A stretch of 64,000 nt of DNA from Candidatus Saccharimonadota bacterium (GTDB taxonomy: Bacteria; Patescibacteriota; Saccharimonadia; Saccharimonadales; Saccharimonadaceae): assembly GCA_017512175.1 (NCBI GenBank), contig JAFWHA010000017.1, forward strand, positions 62,001-126,000, given 5' to 3'. Below the pieces are notes generated by a model. That model saw nothing but the letters and a program-made list of their open reading frames with translations, ran no database searches and was not told where the DNA came from. This document shows positions 1 through 8,482 of this stretch, piece by piece. The position numbers and the translations under genes are program-made. The first letter of the stretch is position 1; every line of letters begins with the position of its first letter.

Positions 1-22
1 GCCTACAAGAGTTTTTTAATAA

Positions 23-451
23 TTAATTAGTGCCACCAGAAGAGAATATTCCGCCCAAGACAAAGTTTACGATAGCGAAAGCTAAAACAGCGATAACTAG
101 ACCTATCAGAGAATAGATAATCATATTCCTAGCGGCTTGAATCTTGCCAGGATCGCCATTACTGACGATGTATCTCTGGCCAGCTACTACAATCATGCCT
201 ATAGCAATAATGCCAACGATTGAAATTACGACATTAATTAAGATTTGGATAACTTCTGGAGCTTGTTTGCTTTGGTTACAACCAAGAGCGGCTTTTTCTT
301 GCTCGTCAGCATTAGCACAGGCTTCTCTGGTTAAGGCGTTTTCTGCAAAAGTGGGTTGGATAGAAAATACGTTTAGGAAGGAGCCAATGAGCAAAGCTGG
401 GACGAACAACATTGCCGTAAATAGTTTTGCGAATTTGTTTACTGTTATCAT
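23..451 (-). CDS. Type IV secretion pilin-like protein (VirB2/TrbC-like), copy 1
   Basis: A 142-residue protein with an N-terminal signal sequence (hydrophobic to about residue 35, Ala-rich end before ENALT) and two hydrophobic helices at about 68-92 and 108-135. A short polar loop containing GQRYIVSNGDPGK separates them. This two-helix plan with a G-x-x-Y-x-x-x-x-G-x-P-x-K loop matches the T4SS pilin families (VirB2/TrbC; Pfam T4SS_pilin). The next two genes on this strand share the loop, so the three are paralogues. Its start overlaps the stop of the upstream gene by 4 bases (ATGA), indicating translational coupling. Probable role: pilus or surface subunit of the secretion system encoded to the right. 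Whether it forms a pilus is inference. Confidence 0.75.
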   Translation of the reverse strand: MITVNKFAKLFTAMLFVPALLIGSFLNVFSIQPTFAENALTREACANADEQEKAALGCNQSKQAPEVIQILINVVISIVGIIAIGMIVVAGQRYIVSNGDPGKIQAARNMIIYSLIGLVIAVLAFAIVNFVLGGIFSSGGTN

Positions 452-750
452 TTTGTTGCTTCTCCTATTGCTCCAAAGACAAAGTTTACGATAGCGAAAG
501 CTAGAGCGACAATCACTAACCCAATAATAGCATAGGCGATAATCTGGCTGGCTTGTTTAGTTTTGTCAGGCTGGCCTTGAGAAGTAAGATACTTAACAGC
601 ACCATAAACTATCACGCCAACTGCAACAATACCGCCAGCGGCGAGTACCCAATTGATAATGTTGGTAAGACCGGTGGAAGTAGTGTCGCCTTTTGGTAAT
701 TTGTCTAGGGCGGTAAGTTCGCCGGCTGCAAGTATTTCTAATATTTTCAT
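448..750 (-). CDS. Type IV secretion pilin-like protein (VirB2/TrbC-like), copy 2
   Basis: A 100-residue protein with two hydrophobic helices (about 32-52 and 68-95) around the loop YLTSQGQPDKTKQA, the same plan as its neighbours. The second helix ends ALAFAIVNFVFG, nearly identical to copy 1 (VLAFAIVNFVLG), so these two are close paralogues. Unlike the other two copies it has no long hydrophobic signal sequence; the short N-terminus (MKILEILAAGELTALDK) is only weakly hydrophobic. It lies between the other two copies with a 4-base overlap downstream and 7 bases upstream, so the three are one leftward operon. Confidence 0.72.
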   Translation of the reverse strand: MKILEILAAGELTALDKLPKGDTTSTGLTNIINWVLAAGGIVAVGVIVYGAVKYLTSQGQPDKTKQASQIIAYAIIGLVIVALAFAIVNFVFGAIGEATK

Positions 751-757
751 CCGTCTC

Positions 758-1195
758 CTAACTTATTGATAATACTGACGATATTGTGTTCATAATTACT
801 CCGGCAAGAACGGCAATTAAGAGGCCTACTATCGCAGCGATAAGGGTCTTCTTGCCTTTTTCTGCACGGTCTGGTTGTCCTCTAGAAAACATATAAAGAT
901 ACCCGCCCCAAGCGACCATAGCTACAGCAACGTAGCCGATTAATACGGAAATATCAAAGAGAATATTTAGGACTATCTTCCAAATCCAAGTGGCAAGTCC
1001 ACTGCCATCTTCTCCAACATCTGCAGGTTTGAGTTGGCCACCTTCACACATACCATGATACCAAGCTCTGAGGCCGAAGAATGAGCCCTCGCCACAATCA
1101 TCGGCGTATGCTGCTTGTGGCTTTGCGAGACTTAGGCTAGTAAGTCCGGCAAGCATCGTAATGATTATCAAAAGGTTTGCAAAAAACTTCTTCAT
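758..1195 (-). CDS. Type IV secretion pilin-like protein (VirB2/TrbC-like), copy 3
   Basis: A 145-residue first gene of the leftward pilin operon. It has a signal sequence (about 1-31, ending PQAAYA before DDCGEG), an exported segment with cysteines (DDCGEGSFFG...MCEGG), then two helices at about 76-100 and 115-140 around YMFSRGQPDRAEKGKK. It is the most divergent of the three paralogues. The two cysteines after the signal sequence could form a disulfide outside the membrane. It is transcribed away from the VirB6-like gene, so the 220-bp gap carries two divergent promoters. Confidence 0.7.
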   Translation of the reverse strand: MKKFFANLLIIITMLAGLTSLSLAKPQAAYADDCGEGSFFGLRAWYHGMCEGGQLKPADVGEDGSGLATWIWKIVLNILFDISVLIGYVAVAMVAWGGYLYMFSRGQPDRAEKGKKTLIAAIVGLLIAVLAGVIMNTISSVLSIS

Positions 1196-1200
1196 ACTTC

Positions 1201-1212
1201 TATGATATCATA
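1201..1212 (-). promoter_or_regulatory. Candidate promoter of the pilin operon, within a 12-bp palindrome
   Basis: TATGATATCATA is a perfect palindrome. Its leftward half reads TATGAT (1207-1212) 11 bases before the pilin start. A weak -35 (TTGCTA) lies 17-18 bases upstream at 1230-1235. The palindrome could also be an operator. Confidence 0.4.
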
Positions 1213-1336
1213 TTTTAAATTTTTTTGGCTAGCAAAGCTTAGCTTGAACTAAGCCGTTCCGAAGCTGGGCTATGCATGACATATTTTTAAACGTTAGCAT
1301 AATTTGGACGTTTTGGCAAAAATATAGTTGTTGTTA

Positions 1337-1365
1337 TTGACTATTTTGCTTATGTGTGCTATAAT
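1337..1365 (+). promoter_or_regulatory. Promoter of the VirB6-like secretion operon
   Basis: TTGACT (1337-1342), a 17-base spacer and TATAAT (1360-1365) preceded by TGC: close to the sigma-70 consensus with an extended -10. The start codon is 50 bases downstream. The leader contains a TTGTAC/GTACAA hairpin (1383-1398, 4-base loop). Confidence 0.75.
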
Positions 1366-1415
1366 TAGAAGGTGAAGTACTCTTGTACGTGGGTACAAAA
1401 ACAGGTTAAATCATT

Positions 1416-4400
1416 ATGAGTTTATTTAAGTCGCTAAGAAAACGCTTAAAAACGCCTCTTTTTGGGGTAATTTTGGTAGCTTTCATGGCGATTTTTTCTA
1501 TATTTTCTACCCCTGTTATGACCGCCAATGTTTATGCTGAGCCAGCAGAAGCCGTGGCAACATCTGACGAAACCTGTTATGATCAAGTCGGAGCAATTGG
1601 CTGGTTAATCTGTCCAACTACAGGGGTGCTAGGGAAGGCTATTGACTCGATTTATGGTATTATTGAAGATTTAATTACCGTACAGCCAATGATAAACAAC
1701 GAATCTTCACCAATTTATCAAGTGTGGCAGATTATGAGAGACGTTACGAACATTGTGTTCGTAATCGTGCTGCTCGTGATTATTTATTCGCAAATTACAG
1801 GGATAGGGATTGCTAATTACGGAATCAAAAAGGCTCTGCCGAAGCTGATTATTTCTGCAGTATTAGTAAACTTGTCCTTCGTGATTTGTGCAATAGCAGT
1901 AGATGCAAGCAACATTATCGGTGCTAACCTCAGAGGAATTTTTGAGGGGATTGAGACTAACGCGGTAAATAGCGGTGGACTGGGTAGCGCTGCACAAGTG
2001 ACCTGGACGGATTTGGCTTCGGCCTTAATCGGCGGAGGAACAGTAGCTGGCATCTCAATTGGAGTTGCTGGGGGACTGGGTGCATTCTTGTGGCCAGTGC
2101 TTGCAGCGATGATCTGTGGCGTTTTGTCTGTATTGGTAGGCCTCGTAACAATTGGGCTTCGCCAAGCGTTAGTGGCAATGTTAGTAATGATTGCACCACT
2201 CGCTTTCGTGGCATACCTTCTACCAAATACTGAACAATATTTCAAGAAGTGGAAGGATGTGCTAACTTCAATGCTGATTTTCTACCCAATGTTTTCACTA
2301 CTCTTTGGTGCGGCGCAACTGGCAGGTTGGGCGATTATTGCGTCTTCTGGCGGAGCAGGAAATTTAGGACCATTTTTCGTAGTACTAGGTATGGCAGTGC
2401 AAGTATTTCCGCTGTTCTTGTCTGTATCTCTACTTAAGATGAGCAGTACTATACTTGGCACAGTCAGCAGCAAGCTTGACAGCCTATTAAACAGGCCCAA
2501 GACCGGTATCAGGGGCCTTGCCGATCAACAGAGACAACTTGCCGCTAATCGTAGAATTAACAACTCGCCAATGCCAAGTGCAAGGCTGAGACGTTATCTT
2601 GATGGACGTAAGCGCAAGAATGATATTGACCTTGCAAATACTGAAAAAATTAGAAAGGGGAATGCCGAAATCTGGGCTCAACGCAAGATTGCCAGTATGT
2701 CTAATTATGACCCTGCTGATTACGAAGAGTATAAAGCTGGTAGAAAAGCACTTAAATCTACCGCTTCTACCAGGGATGCCAAGCTTGCTGGTAATATTGA
2801 GATGGATGTTAAAACTGCCCAAGATGATGCCAAACATCTGATTGCTGGAGCTTATAGTGATGTCTATCGCAAGACCAAGGAAAATGAAGCTCTCGCCAAA
2901 CACGGCGCTAAGAGTTTTATAGAGATGAATCGTGCTGCCTACACGCTTGTTAACGATGATGAGTTTGATTTCAACTATCTAACTGAAGAGTATTTAAAAG
3001 CCGCTAATGCTGGGACTGATAGTTATCAATATAAACATTTTATTGGCTCGGCTGGTGGTGGTCTCGGCGTTAAAGGCTCTACATCTGTCCTTGGGCAGCT
3101 TATTGCAAAAACAGCTGCCAATGAGTCCCGTCATCGTCATGACTTTAGTATATTAGCTAATAAATTTAACATTGATAAGCGTGCTTTTAGGAATATGGCA
3201 ACTGCATATTATGTTAATGATGATGGTCTTGCTACCTTTGCTCCAGATAAATATGGCAAGCAAGAATTAGCCTACTATACCGACAAGAGTGGCAAGCACA
3301 TAACAGAAAAATATCCGGGCGAGTTTCTCACTTATCATCCTGAAGCGCTACATCCGTATGATGTCCGTGATGAACATGGTGCCTATTTTGAGATGAAAGA
3401 TTTGAAAGGTAAACACATTACTAGGATTTATAGGAATGACACTCCCGCAATGAAAGAAATCATTCAGAATTTTGACACTGTTATACAAGATCCTATTGAT
3501 GGCCTCTATGGTATACTCGGTGGAATTAATCCTGGCGACTATGGAATATACCATGCCGAAGACGGAAGAACTATTGACCTTTCGGATGTTGGCCTTGGTA
3601 AATTCCGTACTACTATTGGTCGCTCAATTCAAGGAGCTAATTTTAAGGATAAAGCCGCCTTTGCTGGGCCAATGTATACCACCGCCGTCGCTCGTGGCTA
3701 CATCAAGAACTTCGTAGACAATAATATTCACCGCCTAGATGGCATCATCAAGGCTGTCAAATCTGGCAATTTCAATACTCAAGACCAATTCGAGTTAACT
3801 CTCCTTGCTGATTTAATGGATCCAAGTATGTTCCTCGGAAATGAAGAGCGCTTTAAATACCTCTTTCCAGAAAACGAGCTGCGCGAAGTCAAAGATGTTA
3901 ATGGTAAAGCCCTTGAAGGCACTATCTTCAATGATGATGGTGTCAAAGTTGGCACTGTTAAACATGATGAGGCTACGTATGAGCAACTCCTTAACACTGT
4001 CAAAGAGAAGTATATCTATCCTGCCGCCAAGGCTATTGCCTATATGCAATCTCGTGCCACTACTCCAAATGTGGTCGATGCTCAGAAATCTGGCGCCGCT
4101 GAGGCATGGGGTAAACTTGCTAAATCTATAGATAAGTGGACTCTGCCAGAAATCGCTGAAGCTGCCCATCTACCAAACCCGTATCAACGCGAGAATGATG
4201 TCAATAGCCAAGCTCAGAAGATTAAGGATAAAATCCGTGCTAGCTCCGCTCCAGTCAAGGATAAGGATGCTTACAGCGATAACAATCCAGCTTCTTCCGA
4301 TAATATCATCCGCAACCACGAAACTAGTCCTCAACCTGACGATGAGGATGATGAAATCACGAGAAAAGCTCGTGAATACATGTCTAAAATCGACAGCCTA

Positions 4401-4583
4401 AGATATACTTATCTCTACGACCCGTGGAATTTTGGACAGATGGTTTTGCAAATGGTCGGCGACGATTCGGAGTTCCAAGATGTCTACTTTGAATTTTCAA
4501 ATTATATTGACTTCAACCCCGATGCCACCACTGATGACCTTTATGAAGCCATCCGTGAAAGTTTTGCTCGTTTTGATTATTAA
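1416..4583 (+). CDS. VirB6/TrbL-like polytopic membrane protein with long soluble C-terminus
   Basis: 1055 residues. An N-terminal hydrophobic signal or helix (about 15-38) is followed by a polytopic region to about residue 345. It includes helices near 104-125 and 135-160, a Gly/Ala-rich group at about 200-275 and two more near 283-345. This resembles the channel core of VirB6/TrbL proteins. The remaining ~700 residues are soluble, charged and rich in Asp, Lys and Tyr; I recognise no domain there. The last ~100 residues are acidic and low in complexity (PQPDDEDDE). It is the first gene of the rightward secretion operon, and its position before PrgI and VirB4 genes supports a T4SS inner-membrane channel. 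The function of the C-terminal half is unknown. Confidence 0.7.
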   Translation: MSLFKSLRKRLKTPLFGVILVAFMAIFSIFSTPVMTANVYAEPAEAVATSDETCYDQVGAIGWLICPTTGVLGKAIDSIYGIIEDLITVQPMINNESSPIYQVWQIMRDVTNIVFVIVLLVIIYSQITGIGIANYGIKKALPKLIISAVLVNLSFVICAIAVDASNIIGANLRGIFEGIETNAVNSGGLGSAAQVTWTDLASALIGGGTVAGISIGVAGGLGAFLWPVLAAMICGVLSVLVGLVTIGLRQALVAMLVMIAPLAFVAYLLPNTEQYFKKWKDVLTSMLIFYPMFSLLFGAAQLAGWAIIASSGGAGNLGPFFVVLGMAVQVFPLFLSVSLLKMSSTILGTVSSKLDSLLNRPKTGIRGLADQQRQLAANRRINNSPMPSARLRRYLDGRKRKNDIDLANTEKIRKGNAEIWAQRKIASMSNYDPADYEEYKAGRKALKSTASTRDAKLAGNIEMDVKTAQDDAKHLIAGAYSDVYRKTKENEALAKHGAKSFIEMNRAAYTLVNDDEFDFNYLTEEYLKAANAGTDSYQYKHFIGSAGGGLGVKGSTSVLGQLIAKTAANESRHRHDFSILANKFNIDKRAFRNMATAYYVNDDGLATFAPDKYGKQELAYYTDKSGKHITEKYPGEFLTYHPEALHPYDVRDEHGAYFEMKDLKGKHITRIYRNDTPAMKEIIQNFDTVIQDPIDGLYGILGGINPGDYGIYHAEDGRTIDLSDVGLGKFRTTIGRSIQGANFKDKAAFAGPMYTTAVARGYIKNFVDNNIHRLDGIIKAVKSGNFNTQDQFELTLLADLMDPSMFLGNEERFKYLFPENELREVKDVNGKALEGTIFNDDGVKVGTVKHDEATYEQLLNTVKEKYIYPAAKAIAYMQSRATTPNVVDAQKSGAAEAWGKLAKSIDKWTLPEIAEAAHLPNPYQRENDVNSQAQKIKDKIRASSAPVKDKDAYSDNNPASSDNIIRNHETSPQPDDEDDEITRKAREYMSKIDSLRYTYLYDPWNFGQMVLQMVGDDSEFQDVYFEFSNYIDFNPDATTDDLYEAIRESFARFDY

Positions 4584-4644
4584 ATTATTCCTAATGCTTT
4601 CCAAGAACTCACTATTTCTGCTTCCCATTACAAGCTTTTTATGG

Positions 4645-4650
4645 TAATAT
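4645..4650 (+). promoter_or_regulatory. Weak candidate -10 box before the PrgI gene
   Basis: TAATAT ends 9 bases before the start at 4660, with a poor -35 (TTCCCA, 4622-4627). The 76-bp gap after the VirB6-like gene is very AT-rich and has no clear ribosome-binding site, so a leaderless start is possible. I see no terminator in the gap. Confidence 0.35.
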
Positions 4651-4659
4651 ATATTATAT

Positions 4660-5601
4660 ATGGCGCAATATAAGGTCCCACAAGACGTTGAGGCCGACGA
4701 TAAATTGCTCGGTCCATTTACCTTCCGCCAATTTGTCTATCTGATGATTATGGGTGGATTTGTTGGTCTTGCTTTTGCGCTTTTTCAAATCTTTCCACTG
4801 TTAGCACTTTTGGCTGTGCCATTTGTAATATTCTTTGCAGTGCTGGCTTTACCATTACGTAAAGATCAGCCGATGGAGACTTACCTTGCAGCAGTAGTAT
4901 CTTTTCATTTGAAGCCAAATAAACGTTTTTGGAATCCTGGTCAACGTGAGTCCACCGTAGAAATTACCGCGCCAAAGAAAGTGGAGCAGCCGCGCGCTCG
5001 TGATATTTCTGAAGAAGAGGCAGGAAATCGGTTATCGTTCCTGGCGAACGTAATAGATACAGAAGGTTATGCCGTGCGTGGAGATTTGAATAATGCGCCA
5101 CTGCATGCGCAAATCTTAGAAGAAGCAGATGCTACACCAGACGTACTTGATGCGAGCGCTTCTCCGGTAATTAATCAAATGCTAGCAAAACAGCAAGATA
5201 CTAGGCACCAAGAACTAGTTAATCAGATGCGCGAAGCAATTAATCGAGTAGAGTCTAGCAATGCTGGTGTGCCGACGAATTATACTGGTGGTGGGCAAGT
5301 GATTAATCCGATATCTACTGCACAGGTAGTGAATCCGGCGGCCATGCCAAGTTCTCAGCCCGTAATGCAGGCAAGTCAGCCGATGATGCAGACGGGGACG
5401 ACAATGCAAGCTGGTAATATGGCGAGTTATGGAATGGGCCCTCAGGCAATGACGTCGCCGAATGTTGCTCCGTCACCAGCAGTAATGGCTGGACTTCAGA
5501 ATCTAGCAAATAATACTGAATATTCCGTAGAGACTATTAGCAAAGAGGCGGCTCGCATTGAGAAGCAAGGGAATAACGAAGTAACGGTATCGTTACGTTA
5601 A
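4660..5601 (+). CDS. PrgI family type IV secretion membrane protein
   Basis: 313 residues. The first ~110 match the PrgI family of Gram-positive T4SS loci: a start MAQYKVPQDVEADDK, then LLGPFTFRQFVYL, then two adjacent membrane helices (about 27-68), then LRKDQPMETYLAAVVSFHLKPNKRFW. The remaining ~200 residues are a low-complexity tail rich in Met, Gln, Pro and Asn, predicted disordered, with repeated S-Q-P-M-M-Q type units at about residues 228-250. PrgI genes usually sit beside VirB4, as here. The long tail is unusual for this normally short family and may be a binding region for partners. Confidence 0.8.
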   Translation: MAQYKVPQDVEADDKLLGPFTFRQFVYLMIMGGFVGLAFALFQIFPLLALLAVPFVIFFAVLALPLRKDQPMETYLAAVVSFHLKPNKRFWNPGQRESTVEITAPKKVEQPRARDISEEEAGNRLSFLANVIDTEGYAVRGDLNNAPLHAQILEEADATPDVLDASASPVINQMLAKQQDTRHQELVNQMREAINRVESSNAGVPTNYTGGGQVINPISTAQVVNPAAMPSSQPVMQASQPMMQTGTTMQAGNMASYGMGPQAMTSPNVAPSPAVMAGLQNLANNTEYSVETISKEAARIEKQGNNEVTVSLR

Positions 5602-5619
5602 GGAGAAAAAGGAGAAACG

Positions 5620-6564
5620 ATGAATCCACAAGCACAACAACCGGCGCAAGCGTATAATCCGTACACTGGAACTGGTCCGCAACCGGGAGTAAATATAGCT
5701 GGAGCACCAGCGCCAGCTGCACCGCAGCCTGTTACTCAACCAGCGGCTCAACCTACTGCTCCGGTTACCCCTGCTGCGCCCCAAGCTACTCAGCCGCAAC
5801 AAGCTATTGGTAGTGCTACTCCCGCACCGAATCCAAATATGCCAAAAAATCCGAGAGATAATGTTACTCCGGATAACCCGTTGTCCACACAATCAACACT
5901 TCAGATATCTGAGCTTCGTGATGGGTTAGTAATCATGAAAGATGGTTCTTTTAGGGCGGTGATTGCTTGTCAATCTATTAACTTCGACTTAATGTCTGAA
6001 ACTGAACGTGAAGCAGTGGAGTATTCTTATCAGAATTTCTTAAACTCTTTGAATTTTACGACACAGATTTTAATTCGCTCACAGCGCGTAGATATTGGAC
6101 CATATCTTGAGCGTTTGACTGAGATTCGGAAAAATAATGATAATATGTTGCTCGGGGTGTTAATGGATGACTATATTAACTTCATTGATATCTTGTCTCA
6201 AGAGGCTAACATTATGGACAAAAGTTTCTTCATTGTGATTCCATATTACGTGTCTGCAGAAGCGGAAAAAGTGATGACCCAAACGCGAAATTTCTTCTCG
6301 ACTTTTACCAAGTCTAAACAAGTAGAAATTACTAAAATTGATCGTCCAACTTATGACAAGGCAATTACGGAAATTAACAACCGTGTAGAGTCTGTGGTTT
6401 CTGGACTTTTCCAGATTGGAATCCATTCCGTACGCCTTAATACGCGCGAGCTAGGTGCGCTTTACTATAACTTTAATAATCCTGATACCGCAGTAAGAGA
6501 GCCTCTGGTGGACTTTACTAAACTCGCCACTACCTACGTTAAGAAAGGAGACAAAAATGAGTAG
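5620..6564 (+). CDS. VirB4/TraC N-terminal-domain-like protein, separately encoded
   Basis: 314 residues. About 1-80 is a Pro/Ala/Gln-rich disordered lead (QPAAQPTAPVTPAAPQATQP). About 90-310 is an alpha/beta domain beginning STLQISELRDGLVIMKDG, with R-A-V-I-A-C-Q-S-I-N-F-D-L, like the non-ATPase N-terminal part of VirB4/TraC proteins. It has no Walker motifs. It has a good ribosome-binding site (AGGAG) and overlaps the ATPase gene by 8 bases, so the two products are probably made in fixed ratio and work together on the inner face of the membrane. Sure of the secretion context, less of the exact domain. Confidence 0.65.
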   Translation: MNPQAQQPAQAYNPYTGTGPQPGVNIAGAPAPAAPQPVTQPAAQPTAPVTPAAPQATQPQQAIGSATPAPNPNMPKNPRDNVTPDNPLSTQSTLQISELRDGLVIMKDGSFRAVIACQSINFDLMSETEREAVEYSYQNFLNSLNFTTQILIRSQRVDIGPYLERLTEIRKNNDNMLLGVLMDDYINFIDILSQEANIMDKSFFIVIPYYVSAEAEKVMTQTRNFFSTFTKSKQVEITKIDRPTYDKAITEINNRVESVVSGLFQIGIHSVRLNTRELGALYYNFNNPDTAVREPLVDFTKLATTYVKKGDKNE

Positions 6565-8440
6565 AAAAGATAAGAAAAAGCAGAAAGAGCAGCTTTCTGC
6601 CGCACAAATCGCCGCTCAAGCTCAAGCAATGGAAGAAGCAGAAATCCAGAAGGCTTTTGAGCAGGGTATTACTACGCTGCGTGATCTCATCTCTCCTTCT
6701 AGTATTGAAATCCATTCAGATTACTTCCGACTAGGGACAAAATATGGGCGCACTCTATATGTGTACGGTTATCCACGTTCACTCTATACTGGTTGGCTTT
6801 CGCCGCTGATTAATATCGACGAAGTCCTAGATATTTCTATGTTTATTTACCCAGTGGATACGACCGTAGTCATGAAAAACTTGCAGAAAAAAGTAACCCA
6901 ACTAGAAGCATCTATTGCGGTAAATTCAGAAAAGGGTAAAATTCGTGATCCTGAGCTAGAAGCGGCTATCGGTGACGCAGAGGAACTTCGTGACCAGCTA
7001 CAAGTCGGCGCGGAGAAGTTTTTCCGTTTCGGCTTGTACGTTACGCTTTGGGCAGATTCTTTGGATGAATTAGGATTCGTACAAAGAAAGATTGAGACTT
7101 TGTTCGGTCAGCAGATGGTGTTTTCTAAAGTGGCCTCTTCACAAATGGAGCAGGGCATGAACAGTTGTATGCCGCAGTGCACTGACCAACTTCTCATCCG
7201 TCGAAACATGAATACCGGTGCGATATCGACATCATTTCCATTTACTTCTGCCGATCTTACCCAAGAGAAGGGAATTTTGTATGGAATTAATATGCATAAT
7301 AATGGTTTGGTGATTTTTGACCGTTTCTCTCTGGAAAACGCTAATATGGTAGTATTCGCAAAGTCTGGCTCTGGTAAATCGTTCACTGTGAAATTGGAAG
7401 CTTTGCGCTCGATGATGGTAGGGACAGAAGTCCTGATTATCGACCCAGAAAATGAGTATCAACGTCTGTGTGATGCGGTGGGTGGCTCTTATATTCGCCT
7501 TTCGCTCAACTCGGATGTGCGTATTAATCCATTCGATTTGCCAAAAGTGGTCGATGCAGAAGATGCTAATGATGCTTTGCGTGCTAACCTAGTGACACTA
7601 CATGGACTATTCCGCTTGATGCTTTCTAGTAGCGTAAATAATAAGTCCTCTGCCGGAGCACAACAAGCACCGGCACTAACTCCTAACGAGGAGGCTGACC
7701 TAGACCAAGCCCTAATCGACACTTATGCACGTGCTGGAATTACGTCTGACCCGTTAACACACCAGTCGACTCCTCCTACGATCTTTAATCTATACGATAC
7801 ATTACTACACATGGGCGGAACTGGTCCAAACCTTGCACAAAGACTTCGCAAGTACACGACTGGTACTTTTGCGGGTATTTTCTCGCAACAATCTAACATT
7901 GACATCAATAATCAGATGGTGGTATTCAACATCCGCGATCTTGAAGATGAACTTAGACCAGTGGCAATGTATATCGTGCTTTCCCACATCTGGAATATCG
8001 TGCGTGCGCAGCAAAAACGCCGCATGCTAATCGTAGATGAGGCTTGGCAGTTGATGGAGTATGAAGATTCGGCAAACTTCTTGTTCTCGCTCGCAAAACG
8101 TGCTCGTAAATATTATCTTGGGCTTACTACTATTACTCAGGATGTGGAGGACTTTATGTCTTCAAAAATGGGACGTGCTATTGTGGCTAACTCCTCCATG
8201 CAGATTCTCTTGAAGCAGTCTAGCTCTGCGGTTGACGTGCTTTCTGACGTATTTAAGCTGACTGAGGAGGAGAAAAAGCGTCTTTCTAATTTCCCGGTAG
8301 GACAAGGTTTGTTCTTTGCGGGGCAAAATCACGTGCACATCCAAGTGATTGCCTCGGAGACTGAGGAGAGTTTGATTACCACTAATCCCGTACAGCAACA
8401 GGCGCAACAGCAAGCACAGCAGCAAGCGCAACAGAGATAG
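6557..8440 (+). CDS. virB4: VirB4/TraC-type T4SS ATPase
   Basis: 627 residues. The N-terminal ~30 are basic and Ala/Gln-rich, followed by a VirB4 N-domain and a RecA-like P-loop domain from about residue 240. Walker A is SGSGKS with Lys274. Walker B is MLIVDEAWQLM with Asp494 and Glu495. A region R-R-N-M-N-T-G-A and VFNIRDLED match VirB4/TraG-type conjugation ATPases. The protein powers pilus assembly and substrate transfer at the cytoplasmic membrane. It ends in a low-complexity Gln/Ala tail made of repeated QQQA units. The ribosome-binding site AAAGGAG lies just before the start, inside the preceding gene. Confidence 0.9.
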   Translation: MSRKDKKKQKEQLSAAQIAAQAQAMEEAEIQKAFEQGITTLRDLISPSSIEIHSDYFRLGTKYGRTLYVYGYPRSLYTGWLSPLINIDEVLDISMFIYPVDTTVVMKNLQKKVTQLEASIAVNSEKGKIRDPELEAAIGDAEELRDQLQVGAEKFFRFGLYVTLWADSLDELGFVQRKIETLFGQQMVFSKVASSQMEQGMNSCMPQCTDQLLIRRNMNTGAISTSFPFTSADLTQEKGILYGINMHNNGLVIFDRFSLENANMVVFAKSGSGKSFTVKLEALRSMMVGTEVLIIDPENEYQRLCDAVGGSYIRLSLNSDVRINPFDLPKVVDAEDANDALRANLVTLHGLFRLMLSSSVNNKSSAGAQQAPALTPNEEADLDQALIDTYARAGITSDPLTHQSTPPTIFNLYDTLLHMGGTGPNLAQRLRKYTTGTFAGIFSQQSNIDINNQMVVFNIRDLEDELRPVAMYIVLSHIWNIVRAQQKRRMLIVDEAWQLMEYEDSANFLFSLAKRARKYYLGLTTITQDVEDFMSSKMGRAIVANSSMQILLKQSSSAVDVLSDVFKLTEEEKKRLSNFPVGQGLFFAGQNHVHIQVIASETEESLITTNPVQQQAQQQAQQQAQQR

Positions 8441-8464
8441 ATACTTTCTATTTAGAAGTTTTTG

Positions 8465-8473
8465 TGTTATAAT
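8465..8473 (+). promoter_or_regulatory. Extended -10 promoter, leaderless start at 8483
   Basis: TGTTATAAT ends 9 bases before ATG at 8483. No Shine-Dalgarno sequence fits between. This decides the start: an in-frame alternative start at 8462 would place the -10 inside the coding region. Confidence 0.65.
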
Positions 8474-8482
8474 ATAGGTATT

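Noticed and set aside
1236-1254. GCTTAG/CTAAGC hairpin in the pilin/VirB6 gap as a terminator
   Set aside because: The 6-bp stem has no T-tract, and genes run away from it on both sides.
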